Positions 44,818 through 54,236 of a DNA stretch of 64,000 bases are shown piece after piece. The translations under genes were made by a program, and so were the position numbers. The stretch lies in the NCBI RefSeq assembly GCF_017873765.1, contig NZ_JAGGKP010000007.1, positions 1 to 64,000 of the forward strand, in the 5' to 3' direction. The notes beneath the pieces are model-generated. The model did not search any database and was not told where the DNA came from. It was given only the letters and a program-made list of their open reading frames with translations. Within the stretch, counting starts at the first letter, position 1; every line of letters begins with the position of its first letter. This stretch comes from Paenibacillus sediminis (GTDB lineage Bacteria; Bacillota; Bacilli; Paenibacillales; Paenibacillaceae).

Positions 44818-45465
44818 ATGCAGTTTGAACAATTCAAAGAAGTTATTCTCACACGCCGCAGTATTCGGGATTTTACCGATGAAGATGTTTCTGTGCAGGA
44901 TATCGAAGAAATTATTGATTGTGCAAGATATGCTCCAAGTGATACGAACTCACAAACATGGGAATTCATCGCAATTGTAAACCGCGATAAAATTAAACAC
45001 ATTGAAGATTTAACGTGGCAACAACTGAACGCTGTTGCAGCCAAAGCTGAAGCGAACGGACAAGCCCGTGAAGCGAAGCTTCTTACGAAATCGTTCGGTC
45101 CCTATGCGACAGCATTCTCAGGTGCACCTGTATTGATCGTTTGTCTGGCTACACCGTATAACTCAAAATTTCGCGAACGTATTTTTGATCCAATCAGGTT
45201 TGTAGAGCCTGAAGTATGGAGCGAGGAAGGCATTAAGAGCAGCTCGCTCGCCGCTCAAAATTTAATGCTTGCCGCTCATGCTAAAGGTCTGGCTACATGC
45301 CCAATGACAGGTCCAGTTCTGCTTGCCGAGAAACAACTTCGTGAATATTTGAATATTGCGGAGGATCGTGCAATCAATATGGTTATTGCGCTTGGGCACC
45401 CCGCAGTACGTCCGAACATCATGCCCCGCAAAGATGTTGCCGAAATACTTCATATCATTGACTGA
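44818..45465 (+). CDS. Nitroreductase-family flavoprotein
   Basis: 215 residues. FMN-binding marks of the family: TRRSIRDFTDEDVS (about 13-26), APSDTNSQTWEFIAI (about 40-54) and the C-terminal ALGHPAVRPNIMPRK. Uses NAD(P)H to reduce nitro, quinone or similar compounds; physiological substrate unknown. ATG 44818 has AAGGTGG eight bases upstream; the TTG just before is rejected. Terminator downstream. Confidence 0.85.
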   Translation: MQFEQFKEVILTRRSIRDFTDEDVSVQDIEEIIDCARYAPSDTNSQTWEFIAIVNRDKIKHIEDLTWQQLNAVAAKAEANGQAREAKLLTKSFGPYATAFSGAPVLIVCLATPYNSKFRERIFDPIRFVEPEVWSEEGIKSSSLAAQNLMLAAHAKGLATCPMTGPVLLAEKQLREYLNIAEDRAINMVIALGHPAVRPNIMPRKDVAEILHIID

Positions 45466-45493
45466 TTGTTCTGCTTATTTAAGGGAAAAGAGA

Positions 45494-45523
45494 GGGAGAC
45501 CTCCGTTCATACGGAAGTCTCCC
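45494..45523 (+). terminator. Terminator after the nitroreductase gene
   Basis: GGGAGACCTCCGT / ACGGAAGTCTCCC with a 4-nt loop, followed by TTTGTTATT. Confidence 0.88.
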
Positions 45524-45576
45524 TTTGTTATTATGACGAATCAATCTATTTCAACATTTAACGCTAATTACAGATG

Positions 45577-45610
45577 CAAAAAAACACAGCTCTCAGTCTG
45601 AGAACTGTGT
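45577..45610 (-). terminator. Terminator of the cold shock gene
   Basis: On the minus strand ACACAGTTCTCAG / CTGAGAGCTGTGT with a short loop, then TTTTTTTGC. Confidence 0.88.
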
Positions 45611-45666
45611 CTTTGATGCTGTACTAAACCAAACTATATAAGTGATCCGTTACCCGGAGAAAATCT

Positions 45667-45864
45667 TTATAATTTGATTACGTTAGCTGCTTGAGGACCA
45701 CGGTTGCCTTCAGTGATTTCGAATTCTACCGCTTGGCCTTCTTCTAGAGTTTTGAAGCCGTCTTCTTGGATTGCGGAGAAATGAACGAATACATCTTCGC
45801 CGCCTTCAACTTGAATAAAGCCGTAACCTTTTTCTGCGTTAAACCATTTAACTGTACCTTTCAA
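45667..45864 (-). CDS. csp: Cold shock protein (CspB-like)
   Basis: 65-residue OB-fold RNA chaperone. RNP1 KGYGFIQV (13-20) and RNP2 VFVHFSAI (about 25-32) are both intact; length is standard. Start is TTG, eight bases after AGGAGG, giving [16 protein letters not shown]. About 180 bp of AT-rich sequence lies upstream before the divergent small gene, long enough for the cold-inducible leader typical of csp genes. Confidence 0.94.
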   Translation of the reverse strand: MKGTVKWFNAEKGYGFIQVEGGEDVFVHFSAIQEDGFKTLEEGQAVEFEITEGNRGPQAANVIKL

Positions 45865-46047
45865 ATGAACAACCTCCTAAAAATAACGCCATATGTGGCG
45901 AATAACTTCATTATACTCCATGCTTCTCTACAATGCAATTGTATCTTCTGTTTTGAATGCCTTTTCATTTGCTTTCCTGCAGTAGGTAAGGTATCATTCT
46001 ACATAAAAAGGTTTTTCAAGAGTGTAAGCTGAAATGGAGAATTGCAT

Positions 46048-46281
46048 ATGATTAAAAAACATGAAATATACAAAAAAGACAAATGGAATATGATGACAGT
46101 GGAAGTTCAAGGCCGCTACATTATACTCCGCGAAATTTCAGATCAATGGGGTGAAGAAACCCACACCTTCCTCAGTCGCCCAGCCATGATGCAATGGGTA
46201 AAGGGAAGATTTCCGAAAGAAGAGTATTTGGATAGAGAAGAGGAATGGAATCAAATCATGAATGCTTTTAAAGAAGTATAG
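46048..46281 (+). CDS. Small hypothetical protein (77 aa)
   Basis: Unrecognised. MIKKHEIYKKDKWNMMTVEV begins a strand-rich part (RYIILREISDQWGEETHTFL), then a helix with PAMMQWVKGRFPKEEY and an acidic end (DREEEWNQIMNAF). GGAG lies eight bases before ATG 46048. The pattern hints at a small nucleic-acid- or ribosome-associated protein, without proof. It precedes a small membrane gene by 38 bp. Confidence 0.65.
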   Translation: MIKKHEIYKKDKWNMMTVEVQGRYIILREISDQWGEETHTFLSRPAMMQWVKGRFPKEEYLDREEEWNQIMNAFKEV

Positions 46282-46319
46282 CAGGACCATCCCTTTATAA
46301 GGAGAACGATTGAATAATT

Positions 46320-46505
46320 ATGGATTCCGCAAGCGTCGTTATATTTATTATTGCTGCTTTTTGTTTGGGTGCTGTATTAATACTGATGAAAGATACTATA
46401 CCGTCAAAGCTAAAGCGTGGTATGGCCGGAACTGCCATCGCATTTATTCTGTTTGCCTTCTTTCTCATTGTATACAATTTATTGAATTTCGGTTCCACCC
46501 CATAA
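46320..46505 (+). CDS. Small two-helix membrane protein (61 aa)
   Basis: MDSASVVIFIIAAFCLGAVL and, after a short basic loop (KDTIPSKLKRG), MAGTAIAFILFAFFLIVYNL form two membrane helices. AAGGAG lies upstream, but about 15 bases from the ATG, so translation may be weak or coupled. A different frame at 46310 with closer spacing gives a cysteine/tyrosine-rich product that does not look like a protein. Function unknown. Confidence 0.55.
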   Translation: MDSASVVIFIIAAFCLGAVLILMKDTIPSKLKRGMAGTAIAFILFAFFLIVYNLLNFGSTP

Positions 46506-46700
46506 GAAATATTTAAATATTTTTCTGCAGCAGGGATACACTAAAGGCAACTTTGTGTATAGGGAGGCTTCGTCTTGAAAGTTATTAAGCCCCTTACAAT
46601 TATGCTTGCTTTTAGTATAATGCCTATTCCGATAGCATCTCATGCCTCATCCCAGCATGATATAGATTTTTTAACATCTAACATTCAAAGGAGGATTACT

Positions 46701-48497
46701 ATGAGCCAAAGTAAAGTTTTAAAACGGACCGAAGTACCTGCAGAACATCGCTGGAATTTGGAAGATCTGTTCCAGAGTCAACAAGCATGGGATCAAGAAT
46801 ACAAGGAAGTGAAGGAACTGCTTGTTAAAGCCCAGACGTTCCAAGGTAAACTGAACACGCCAGAAGAAATTAAGGCTTGCTTTGAACTTGAAGATGAAAT
46901 ATCTCAGCACGTGGAAAGACTATATGTCTACGCTCATCTGCATCATGACGAAGACACTACAAATCCTACATATCAATCCTTATCGCAAAAAGGTAAAAAG
47001 CTGAATGTTGAAGTTAATGAGGCGCTCTCATTTATAACTCCAGAAATTTTAGCTTTGTCCGATGAACAACTGGATTCGTTCATTGCTAATCCTATCCTTT
47101 CTGAGTATCAATTCACGCTCAAAGAGATGAAACGCGAGAAAGCACATGTCCTTTCAAAAGCAGAGGAAGCGCTGCTCGCACAAGTCGGCAACTTATCACA
47201 AGCGCCGCAAACGATTTTTGGCATGATTAATAATGCGGATATGAAGTTTCCGAAAATTAAAGATGAGAACGGCAATGAGGCAGAATTAACGCACGGAAGC
47301 TACATTCAATTTCTCGAAAGCCCAAACCGTGATGTTCGCCGCAGCGCATTCAAAGCGGTATACGAAACGTATCGGAAGCAAAAGAACACCATTGCAGCAA
47401 CGCTTACAGCGAATATAAACAAAAATATTTTCTATTCCCGCGTGCGCAAATATCCTTCGGTTCTCGAAATGTCTCTCTACGGAGATAACATTCCGAAAGA
47501 AGTATACACAAACTTAATTGATACGATTCATGAAAGCTTGCCTTTGCTGCATCGCTATATGAATCTTCGTAAAAAACTGCTTGGTGTCGAAGAACTGCAT
47601 ATGTACGACTTATTTGCACCGCTTGTAGAGGAATACAAATGGGACATTACTTACGAGCAAGCAAAACAAATGATCAGCGAAGGTCTGAGTCCGCTGGGTG
47701 ACAACTATTTAAATCCCCTTCAAGAAGGATTCAATAACGGGTGGATCGACGTCTATGAGAATGAAGGCAAACGTACAGGTGCATACAGCTGGGGCGCATA
47801 TGGTACGCATCCATACGTGCTGCTGAACCATAAAGACAACTTAAACAGCATGTTCACCTTAGCTCACGAAATGGGTCATGCGCTTCACTCTTACTTCTCA
47901 GATAACAATCTGAAGTATCGTGACGCACAGTACACCATTTTCCTTGCTGAAGTGGCATCAACGACAAATGAAGCGCTGCTGATGGATTATTTGCTCAAAA
48001 AATCAACCGATCCGAAGCAAAAAATGTATCTCCTAACCTACTATGCGGACCAATTCCGTACAACCGTATTCCGTCAGACGATGTTTGCTGAATTCGAAAA
48101 AATTGTTCACGAACGTGCTGAGCAAGGCGAATCCTTAACATCACAAGACCTATCCCAAATCTATTATGATTTAAATGTGAAGTATCATGGCAAAGGCATG
48201 GTCGTAGACCAAGACATCGAAATGGAATGGGCGCGTATTCCGCACTTTTACACTAGTTTCTACGTGTACAAATACGCTACAGGCTTCTCGGCAGCTACGA
48301 GCTTCTCCAAACAAATCCTTGAAGAAGGAAAACCAGCTGTAGACCGTTACCTTGGGTTCCTGAAGAGCGGCGGAAGCGACTACTCCATCAACATTCTGAA
48401 AAAGGCCGGCGTAGATATGTCTTCACCAGAACCAATCCGTGAAGCAATGGCTGTGTTCGAAGATGTGATCAAACAAATGGAACAACTTACTAACTAA
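46701..48497 (+). CDS. pepF: Oligoendopeptidase F (M3 family)
   Basis: 598-residue zinc peptidase that cuts short peptides. Zinc motif HEMGHALHSYF (about 393-403) with the downstream glutamate in LAEVASTTNEALL. ATG 46701 has AAAGGAGG eight bases upstream and fits cytosolic PepF. The frame is also open upstream to a TTG at 46575 with AGGGAGG seven bases before; the added 42 residues look like a signal peptide (hydrophobic LTIMLAFSIMPIPIA, then SHASS). Two forms, cytosolic and exported, are therefore possible. Confidence 0.92.
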   Translation: MSQSKVLKRTEVPAEHRWNLEDLFQSQQAWDQEYKEVKELLVKAQTFQGKLNTPEEIKACFELEDEISQHVERLYVYAHLHHDEDTTNPTYQSLSQKGKKLNVEVNEALSFITPEILALSDEQLDSFIANPILSEYQFTLKEMKREKAHVLSKAEEALLAQVGNLSQAPQTIFGMINNADMKFPKIKDENGNEAELTHGSYIQFLESPNRDVRRSAFKAVYETYRKQKNTIAATLTANINKNIFYSRVRKYPSVLEMSLYGDNIPKEVYTNLIDTIHESLPLLHRYMNLRKKLLGVEELHMYDLFAPLVEEYKWDITYEQAKQMISEGLSPLGDNYLNPLQEGFNNGWIDVYENEGKRTGAYSWGAYGTHPYVLLNHKDNLNSMFTLAHEMGHALHSYFSDNNLKYRDAQYTIFLAEVASTTNEALLMDYLLKKSTDPKQKMYLLTYYADQFRTTVFRQTMFAEFEKIVHERAEQGESLTSQDLSQIYYDLNVKYHGKGMVVDQDIEMEWARIPHFYTSFYVYKYATGFSAATSFSKQILEEGKPAVDRYLGFLKSGGSDYSINILKKAGVDMSSPEPIREAMAVFEDVIKQMEQLTN

Positions 48498-48511
48498 TCT
48501 TTCAATTCCAT

Positions 48512-48543
48512 AAAATCCCTTGCCCTTTTGGGCAGGGGATTTT
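48512..48543 (+). terminator. Terminator after pepF
   Basis: AAAATCCCTTGCCC / GGGCAGGGGATTTT hairpin with a 4-nt loop. Confidence 0.85.
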
Positions 48544-48576
48544 AAACTGTTCCTATAAGGAGGTGTCATCCACCGT

Positions 48577-48906
48577 ATGCGAAAACAATGGTCACTCATT
48601 GCTGGTCTATTGTTCGCTTTGCTCATCGCTATTTTTGCAGTCATTAATGTGAGCTCTGTAGAAGTCAATTTATTGTTCAGCACGGTGCAAATTCCGCTTA
48701 TTCTGCTTATATTAGGCTGCACCCTTATCGGCGGCATTATTGTCGGATCATATGGCATATATCGTCAGTATAAATTGCAGCGTACGATTAAGAGTTTGAG
48801 TGCAAAGCTTGTACATATTGAAGAAGCTACAGGCTATGTTTTCCCTGAAAAGGACACGAAGGTGGAAGAACCGACTCCAGCAAATCAACAACCGAACACC
48901 CACTGA
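48577..48906 (+). CDS. LapA-like (DUF1049) inner-membrane protein
   Basis: 109 residues: two membrane helices (about 6-25 and 39-62) with the DUF1049 loop AVINVSSVEVNLLF between them, then a cytosolic coiled-coil KLQRTIKSLSAKLVHIEE and a proline-rich tail. Proteobacterial LapA works in lipopolysaccharide assembly; Gram-positive relatives have no defined role. GGAGGTG precedes the ATG by about eleven bases. A broken aminopeptidase gene follows 35 bp later. Confidence 0.82.
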   Translation: MRKQWSLIAGLLFALLIAIFAVINVSSVEVNLLFSTVQIPLILLILGCTLIGGIIVGSYGIYRQYKLQRTIKSLSAKLVHIEEATGYVFPEKDTKVEEPTPANQQPNTH

Positions 48907-48941
48907 CTTACCTTATATGATCTAAAGGAGGTATTCTCTAC

Positions 48942-49899
48942 ATGTCCATACAACCAAACGAACCTTATATTCTAGCACTGCTCAAAAAACTGCTAGATAC
49001 ACCAAGCCCAAGCGGGTACACTCATCAAATTATGGATGTCATTGAAAAAGAAGCAGCGGCATTAGGTTATTCAAACACACGCAATGAAAAAGGTGGTTTC
49101 ATCCTTAAAGTAGACGGACAAGACAACAGCCGCACGATCGCACTCAGTGCTCATGTGGATACTTTAGGCGCAATGGTCCGTTCGATCACCCCGCAAGGAA
49201 CGATTCGTATCACCTCTGTGGGCGGGTTTATGATGCAAAGTATCGAGAATGAATATTGCACTATACATACACGCAGCGGCAAAACATATACCGGAACGAT
49301 CCTCTCCACACATCCATCTGTTCATGTCTATAGCGATGCAAGAGATTTCAAACGGCAAGAAGAGCACATGGAAGTACGCATTGACGAGCTCGTGCAGTCC
49401 AGAGAAGATGTACAGAAGCTCGGCATCTCTGTAGGCGACTTTATTTCGTTCGATGCTCGCGCAGTGATTACGCCAAGGCTGGGTTCCGCGCCATAACGTC
49501 GTCTTCCTCATTACGAATTATGAAGAAGTAGGACATGGCGCATCGTATATTCCTGAAGGAATTTCCGACATGATTGCTGTAGATATGGGTGCGATAGGAG
49601 ATGACCTCAGCTGTAAAGAAACAGATGTATCGATTTGCGCTAAGGACTCGTCTGGTCCATATGATTATGAGCTTACTGGCAGACTTATTGAGCTCGCTCA
49701 GAAGGAGCAGCTGCCATATGCAGTTGATATTTATCCACATTACGGATCTGACGCTTCTGCAGCTCTTCGCGGCGGTCATAACATCCGCACCGCATTGATT
49801 GGACCAGGAGTTCATGCATCCCATGCAATGGAAAGAACACATAAAGAGGCCGTCATCAACACAGCGAAGCTGCTCGCTGCCTATATTCAAACTTATTAA
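48942..49899 (+). pseudogene. Broken M42-family aminopeptidase
   Basis: The first part (48942-49496, 184 residues) is a normal M42 N terminus: LLDTPSPSGYTHQIMDVI, HVDTLGAMVRSI and ISFDARAVIT. It then meets a stop. The family sequence resumes in another frame from about 49480 (VVFLITNYEEVGHGASYIPE), through SICAKDSSGPYDYELT and YPHYGSDASAAL to ERTHKEAVI and a normal end at 49899. The segment that should lie between, about 35-45 residues with the metal-binding RHLDDK motif, is missing. A frame-shifting internal deletion has therefore removed a bridging metal ligand. A strong AAAGGAGG site survives. Confidence 0.88.
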
Positions 49900-49912
49900 T
49901 ACAAAATACAAA

Positions 49913-49950
49913 GGGGTATCCCAATTGCCATTTGGCAAAGGGATACCCCC
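49913..49950. terminator. Bidirectional terminator
   Basis: GGGGTATCCC..TTGCC / GGCAA..GGGATACCCC hairpin between the broken peptidase and the convergent ABC-F gene; T-run ATCTTTT on the plus side. Confidence 0.88.
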
Positions 49951-49967
49951 ATCTTTTGCTCTTCAAC

Positions 49968-51896
49968 TTATTTCTGCTGAGCGATTCGTTCGGCCAATTC
50001 ATTCAAATATGCCCAACGATCCATCAATCGTTCAAGCTCTGTCTCTGTCTCACGCTGAAGCACAAGCAGTTCTTGCAACCTAGCTGCGTCACTAAATGCC
50101 TGTTCCATTTGCAGCGTAATGTCGGCCAGTTTCTTCTCAGCCGCCTCGATTAAGCCGTCAATCTGCTCGAACTCTCGTTGTTCGTTATAACTAAATTTCA
50201 GTTTTTCACGAACGCCCGATTCCTTCGTACCGCTTGCCGCTTTCGGCTCCGCTGTGTTCCCCTCTTGTACAGAATTCGTTTGAATAGGCCGAACTCCGTT
50301 CTTCGCCATCCATTCTGCGTACTCGGAATAGTTGCCCACATGAACACGTACATCGCCATTTCCTTCAAAGGCGAAAATTTTGTCTACTGTTCGATCTAAG
50401 AAGTAGCGATCGTGAGATACGACAAGGACGACGCCTGGAAATTCATCTAAATATTCTTCTAAAATGGCAAGCGTCTGAATGTCCAAATCGTTCGTAGGTT
50501 CGTCCAGCAGCAATACGTTTGGAGCGCTCATTAACACTCTAAGCAGATACAATCTCCGCTTCTCACCGCCTGACAGCTTCGCAATAGGCGTCCACTGCAT
50601 GGCTGGCGGGAATAGGAATCGCTCTAGCATTTGCGCTGCCGTAATTGTCGATCCATCGCCTGTACGAACGACTTCTGCTTCTTCTTTAATGTATTCAATA
50701 ACTCGCTGGTTCTCATCCATCTCTTGATGCTCTTGGGTAAAGTAGCCGAGTTTTACCGTCTGACCCAATATAATCTCGCCTTGATCTGGCTCAAGCTTAC
50801 CAGCAATGAGATTAAGCAAAGTTGATTTGCCGCTCCCATTCGGACCGACAATGCCGATTCTGTCTTCTGGTACAGCGATGTAGCTTAAATCTTTAATAAG
50901 CGTACGTTCACCTGACTTCTTGTAAACATGATCGATTTCGAGTATTTTTTTGCCGAGGCGAGTTGACGCTACGGACATTTCCATCGTATCCGATTTATGT
51001 TCTACTTGCTGTTCTTGAAGTTTCTCAAATCGATCGATACGCGCTTTCTGTTTCGTAGTCCGCGCCTTCGCTCCGCGTCTAATCCATGCCAGCTCTGTGC
51101 GGAGCAAATTTTGACGCTTCTGCTCTTCTGCAGATTCCCGTTCTTCCCGCTCCGCCTTCAGTTCTAGAAAGCGTGTATAATTCGCTTCATACTTGAACAA
51201 TCTGCCGTGGTCAAGCTCAAGCATGACATTCGCAACTCGGTCAAGAAAATAGCGATCATGCGTAATCATGAGCAGAGCCCCGCGGCGCTTCTGCAAATAT
51301 TGCTCGAGCCATGCGACCGAATCATTATCAATATGGTTCGTAGGTTCGTCCAAAATAAGCAGTTCAGAAGGCTGAATAAGCGCTGCAGCGAGTGCGACAC
51401 GCTTACGTTGTCCACCGGAAAGCGTTCCCATCTTAGCATCAAACTGCGAAATACCGAGTTTAGACAATACGCTTTTGGCTTCACTTTCCAGCTGCCATGC
51501 TTGCAGTCTATCCATTTCTTGACTTAATTTGACCAGCTTCTCTTGAAGCAACATATTCGATGGATTAATGTCGAGCAGTTCCAGCGTCTCCGTATATTCA
51601 CGAATGACCTTAAGCTCCTCGCCTTCCCCGCGAAAGATTTGCTGCAGCACAGTGATTTCTGGATCAAAATCCGGATTTTGTGCTAAATACTGTAATCTTA
51701 CATCATTATTGATCGATATTTTGCCTTCGTCGGGCGGTTCTATACCTGCGACCACCTTCAGAAATGTGGATTTACCCGTACCATTGACGCCGATTACGCC
51801 AATTTTATCTTGATCGTCCATACCAAAGGAAACAGCTTGAAATAACACCTTATCCCCATAGCTCTTCGATATTTGCTCGGCTGTTAAAATATTCAT
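49968..51896 (-). CDS. yfmR: ABC-F ribosome-associated ATPase (Uup/YfmR type)
   Basis: 642 residues, two ATPase domains and no membrane part. Walker A: GVNGTGKST (about 36-44) and GPNGSGKST (about 357-365); signatures LSGGQRKR and LSGGEKRR; Walker B LLILDEPTNHID and VLLLDEPTNDLD. The basic linker (RRGAKARTTKQKARIDR) between domains reaches the ribosomal P site. The C-terminal coiled coil (after about 570) is the Uup-type arm. YfmR/Uup relieve stalled translation; an antibiotic-resistance role is less likely. GGGAACGA is just upstream. Confidence 0.9.
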   Translation of the reverse strand: MNILTAEQISKSYGDKVLFQAVSFGMDDQDKIGVIGVNGTGKSTFLKVVAGIEPPDEGKISINNDVRLQYLAQNPDFDPEITVLQQIFRGEGEELKVIREYTETLELLDINPSNMLLQEKLVKLSQEMDRLQAWQLESEAKSVLSKLGISQFDAKMGTLSGGQRKRVALAAALIQPSELLILDEPTNHIDNDSVAWLEQYLQKRRGALLMITHDRYFLDRVANVMLELDHGRLFKYEANYTRFLELKAEREERESAEEQKRQNLLRTELAWIRRGAKARTTKQKARIDRFEKLQEQQVEHKSDTMEMSVASTRLGKKILEIDHVYKKSGERTLIKDLSYIAVPEDRIGIVGPNGSGKSTLLNLIAGKLEPDQGEIILGQTVKLGYFTQEHQEMDENQRVIEYIKEEAEVVRTGDGSTITAAQMLERFLFPPAMQWTPIAKLSGGEKRRLYLLRVLMSAPNVLLLDEPTNDLDIQTLAILEEYLDEFPGVVLVVSHDRYFLDRTVDKIFAFEGNGDVRVHVGNYSEYAEWMAKNGVRPIQTNSVQEGNTAEPKAASGTKESGVREKLKFSYNEQREFEQIDGLIEAAEKKLADITLQMEQAFSDAARLQELLVLQRETETELERLMDRWAYLNELAERIAQQK

Positions 51897-51987
51897 ATTC
51901 GTTCCCTACTTCTCTTCCCGTATTATAGATTCAAATTGAACTATACCACGGGCATTCTCGCTTGTCGAATGTTAAGCTAACCGTTAT

Positions 51988-52836
51988 CTATCCTAACAAT
52001 GAACCTAGCACAATACCCGCAATTGCTCCTGCAATCGAGCTCAATAAATTGACCGCGTCGTTTGTCATGAGATGATGACCACGGTGGTAATGCGTCTGAA
52101 CACCGCAGTGCTCAGCCACTTCAACCTCTTTCTCGCATATTTGGCATCGATACATAAGCTGAACCGTTGCCCCGAGAAACGAATCAGTAAAAGCGCCAAC
52201 CAGTCCACCAATAAGACCAATGACGAGCCAAAGCCATAAAGATGTCCTGCTGACATCCGTCAGTGCATCAAAGGTCCAAGCGCTTAGCCCAATGAGCAGT
52301 CCGCCCGCAGCAGCCGCCCATGTTCCAAGTGTCGATATACCTCCAGAAGCCCCAGGGGAAACCCGTTTCCAAGTTAGAATAGAGCGAGGCGCCTTCCGGC
52401 TTAAACTTCCCACTTCCGTTGCCCATGTATCTGAAGTAACCGTAGCCATAACCCCAACAAATAAATATCCCCATGCCGGGTGCGGCCAAATGAAATTTGT
52501 TAGACAGAGAAGCATTCCAATTCCGCCATTGGCGAACACTTGTCCAGCATCACGGCGGCCTGTTTTAGCATAGGACCCCTCAAGATCTGACTTTTGGCTT
52601 TGCTTAAGCTTTGATAATAACGTCGAAGAAATAAAAAATACGAGCAAAATACCAAACCAAAATAGACTGCCTGCTCCATAGTAGACCATTCCCATGAAGG
52701 TCGCAGCAATCCATCCTGACAGCGTCAGTGAACGCTTGAAATATGCCGCTCCAGCAACAATAAAGGCGCAAGCTGCGCCTATTAACCAATTTATGATGAT
52801 GTTATGCAATGATGCAGCTTCCAACAGATTGATCAC
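51988..52836 (-). CDS. DUF92 membrane protein
   Basis: 282 residues, six to seven helices. Family marks: GRRDAGQVFANGGIG (about 93-107), ATVTSDTWATEVGSLS (about 130-145) and RVSPGASGGIST (about 157-168), as in the DUF92/VTE6-related proteins, whose plant and cyanobacterial members are linked to phytol/prenyl phosphate kinase activity. The cytosolic CQICEKEVEVAEHCG pair of cysteines is an added feature. GTG start at 52836 lies inside the end of the FAH gene (35-bp overlap), with a weak ribosome site. Confidence 0.82.
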   Translation of the reverse strand: MINLLEAASLHNIIINWLIGAACAFIVAGAAYFKRSLTLSGWIAATFMGMVYYGAGSLFWFGILLVFFISSTLLSKLKQSQKSDLEGSYAKTGRRDAGQVFANGGIGMLLCLTNFIWPHPAWGYLFVGVMATVTSDTWATEVGSLSRKAPRSILTWKRVSPGASGGISTLGTWAAAAGGLLIGLSAWTFDALTDVSRTSLWLWLVIGLIGGLVGAFTDSFLGATVQLMYRCQICEKEVEVAEHCGVQTHYHRGHHLMTNDAVNLLSSIAGAIAGIVLGSLLG

Positions 52837-53425
52837 CCCAATAGATTTCCAGTCGGTCCCCTTCTGCTACAGGACCAACTCCTGCAGGCGTACCTGTAAA
52901 AATAATATCTCCCTCGCCAAGGCCGTAATGTTCTGCAATATAATCAACAATCTCTTGAAGTGAAAAGATCATGTCCTTAACATTTCCGCGCTGCACTTCA
53001 TTACCGTTCTTTATAAGTGTAAAGTCCTGCTCCTTCACTTTATCAAGCGATGTAAAAGGGATAAATTCCGTAATAGGCGCAGCGTTTTTAAACCCTTTCG
53101 CTGCCGTCCAAGGGTGACCTTTTTGTTTAATGACATTTTGCACATCGCGCAGCGTAAAGTCGATGCCGAAGGCCATCTCTGTTACTAGTTCATTGACAGA
53201 AATGCCTGATTCATATGGTTTGCCGATCCTTATAACAAGTTCTGCCTCATAATGAACCTCCCCTTGCTGCTGCGGAAGAGGCAATTTGCTTCCGTCCAAT
53301 GAAACCACTGCATGAGACGGTTTCAAGAAAATCATTGGTTGTTCAGGCACAGCGTTGCCAAGCTCAGCCGCATGAAGCTTATAATTTCGACCAACGCAAT
53401 ATACGTTTCTAATTGATGTATTCAT
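52802..53425 (-). CDS. Fumarylacetoacetate hydrolase family protein (YcgM-like acylpyruvase)
   Basis: 207 residues. VYCVGRNYKLHAAELGN (about 8-24), then QGEVHYEAELVIRIGKPY (about 54-71), whose two glutamates with an aspartate in FGIDFTLRDVQ (about 86-96) bind the divalent metal; KGFKNAAPI and FTGTPAGVGPV complete the fold. It hydrolyses or decarboxylates acylpyruvates such as oxaloacetate-like compounds. The longer catabolic FAH N-terminal domain is absent. Overlaps the DUF92 gene. Confidence 0.88.
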   Translation of the reverse strand: MNTSIRNVYCVGRNYKLHAAELGNAVPEQPMIFLKPSHAVVSLDGSKLPLPQQQGEVHYEAELVIRIGKPYESGISVNELVTEMAFGIDFTLRDVQNVIKQKGHPWTAAKGFKNAAPITEFIPFTSLDKVKEQDFTLIKNGNEVQRGNVKDMIFSLQEIVDYIAEHYGLGEGDIIFTGTPAGVGPVAEGDRLEIYWGDQSVGSCIIA

Positions 53426-53468
53426 CTGATATTACAGCCACCTTTACTAGTTAATGAGGAAGAACGAA

Positions 53469-54209
53469 TTAGTCTGCATGATTGCTTAAAAATGTCTCTT
53501 TCCATACATCCGGATCATTCGTGCAAATTAAAATATCCGGACTGATCTCAGCTAATTTTATCATATCTTTAGAATGATTGACGGTCCAAGCCATCGTACT
53601 CATATTATATTGCCTAAGCTGCTGTAGCAATTTCGCATCTACATGTCTATAGTCGATGGACAGCATTGAACATTCTTCAAGGACTAACTGATCAATTAAA
53701 TCATGGGGACGATAATCTACAATAAGGCCTGTAGCTATTTCAGGAGCTAGCCTTTTAGCCTTCCTGATCGAGTTTACATCAAAGGAAGTGATGCACACAT
53801 CATGCTGCATATGATGAGCTCTTACGCAGTGAACAACAATCTCTTCCAGCCCAGGGTACATATCCCCTTTTGTCTTGAGCTCAATGTTAACCCGAAGTCG
53901 TCCGCATACGAGCTGCAGAACCTCCATTAACGTCGGAATTTGTTCTCCGGCATAAGCCTTCCCCTTCCATCGCCCCGCATCAAGATTCTGCAGCTCCTCG
54001 CACGTGTAATCGCCAACTCGGCCTCGTCCGTTCGTCGTTCGGTTTAATGTGTAATCGTGAATAACGACAGGAATACCGTCTAGAGACAATTGTACATCGA
54101 TTTCAATCCACTGCACGTATGGCTCTGTCATTGCAAGCCTCACAGCGGCAAGCGTATTCTCTGGCGCCACAGCCGAGTATCCGCGATGAGCTACACACGG
54201 GTTCCCCAT
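53469..54209 (-). CDS. Glycerophosphodiester phosphodiesterase
   Basis: 246 residues, no signal peptide, so cytosolic. HRGYSAVAPENTLAA (about 8-22), EIDVQLSLDGIPVVIHDYTL (about 35-54) and VNIELKTKG (about 107-115) supply the catalytic histidines and acids. Frees glycerol 3-phosphate from deacylated phospholipids. ATG 54209 has AAAGGAG eight bases before it; an upstream TTG in frame is rejected. 27 bp after the CapA-like gene, same direction. Confidence 0.88.
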   Translation of the reverse strand: MGNPCVAHRGYSAVAPENTLAAVRLAMTEPYVQWIEIDVQLSLDGIPVVIHDYTLNRTTNGRGRVGDYTCEELQNLDAGRWKGKAYAGEQIPTLMEVLQLVCGRLRVNIELKTKGDMYPGLEEIVVHCVRAHHMQHDVCITSFDVNSIRKAKRLAPEIATGLIVDYRPHDLIDQLVLEECSMLSIDYRHVDAKLLQQLRQYNMSTMAWTVNHSKDMIKLAEISPDILICTNDPDVWKETFLSNHAD

Positions 54210-54236
54210 ATGTAAGGTCTCCTTTCGATCCAAATA

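Noticed and set aside
46310-46516. Frame overlapping the small two-helix protein
   Set aside because: Product is rich in Cys/Tyr/Arg with no plausible fold; the 46320 frame gives clear membrane helices.
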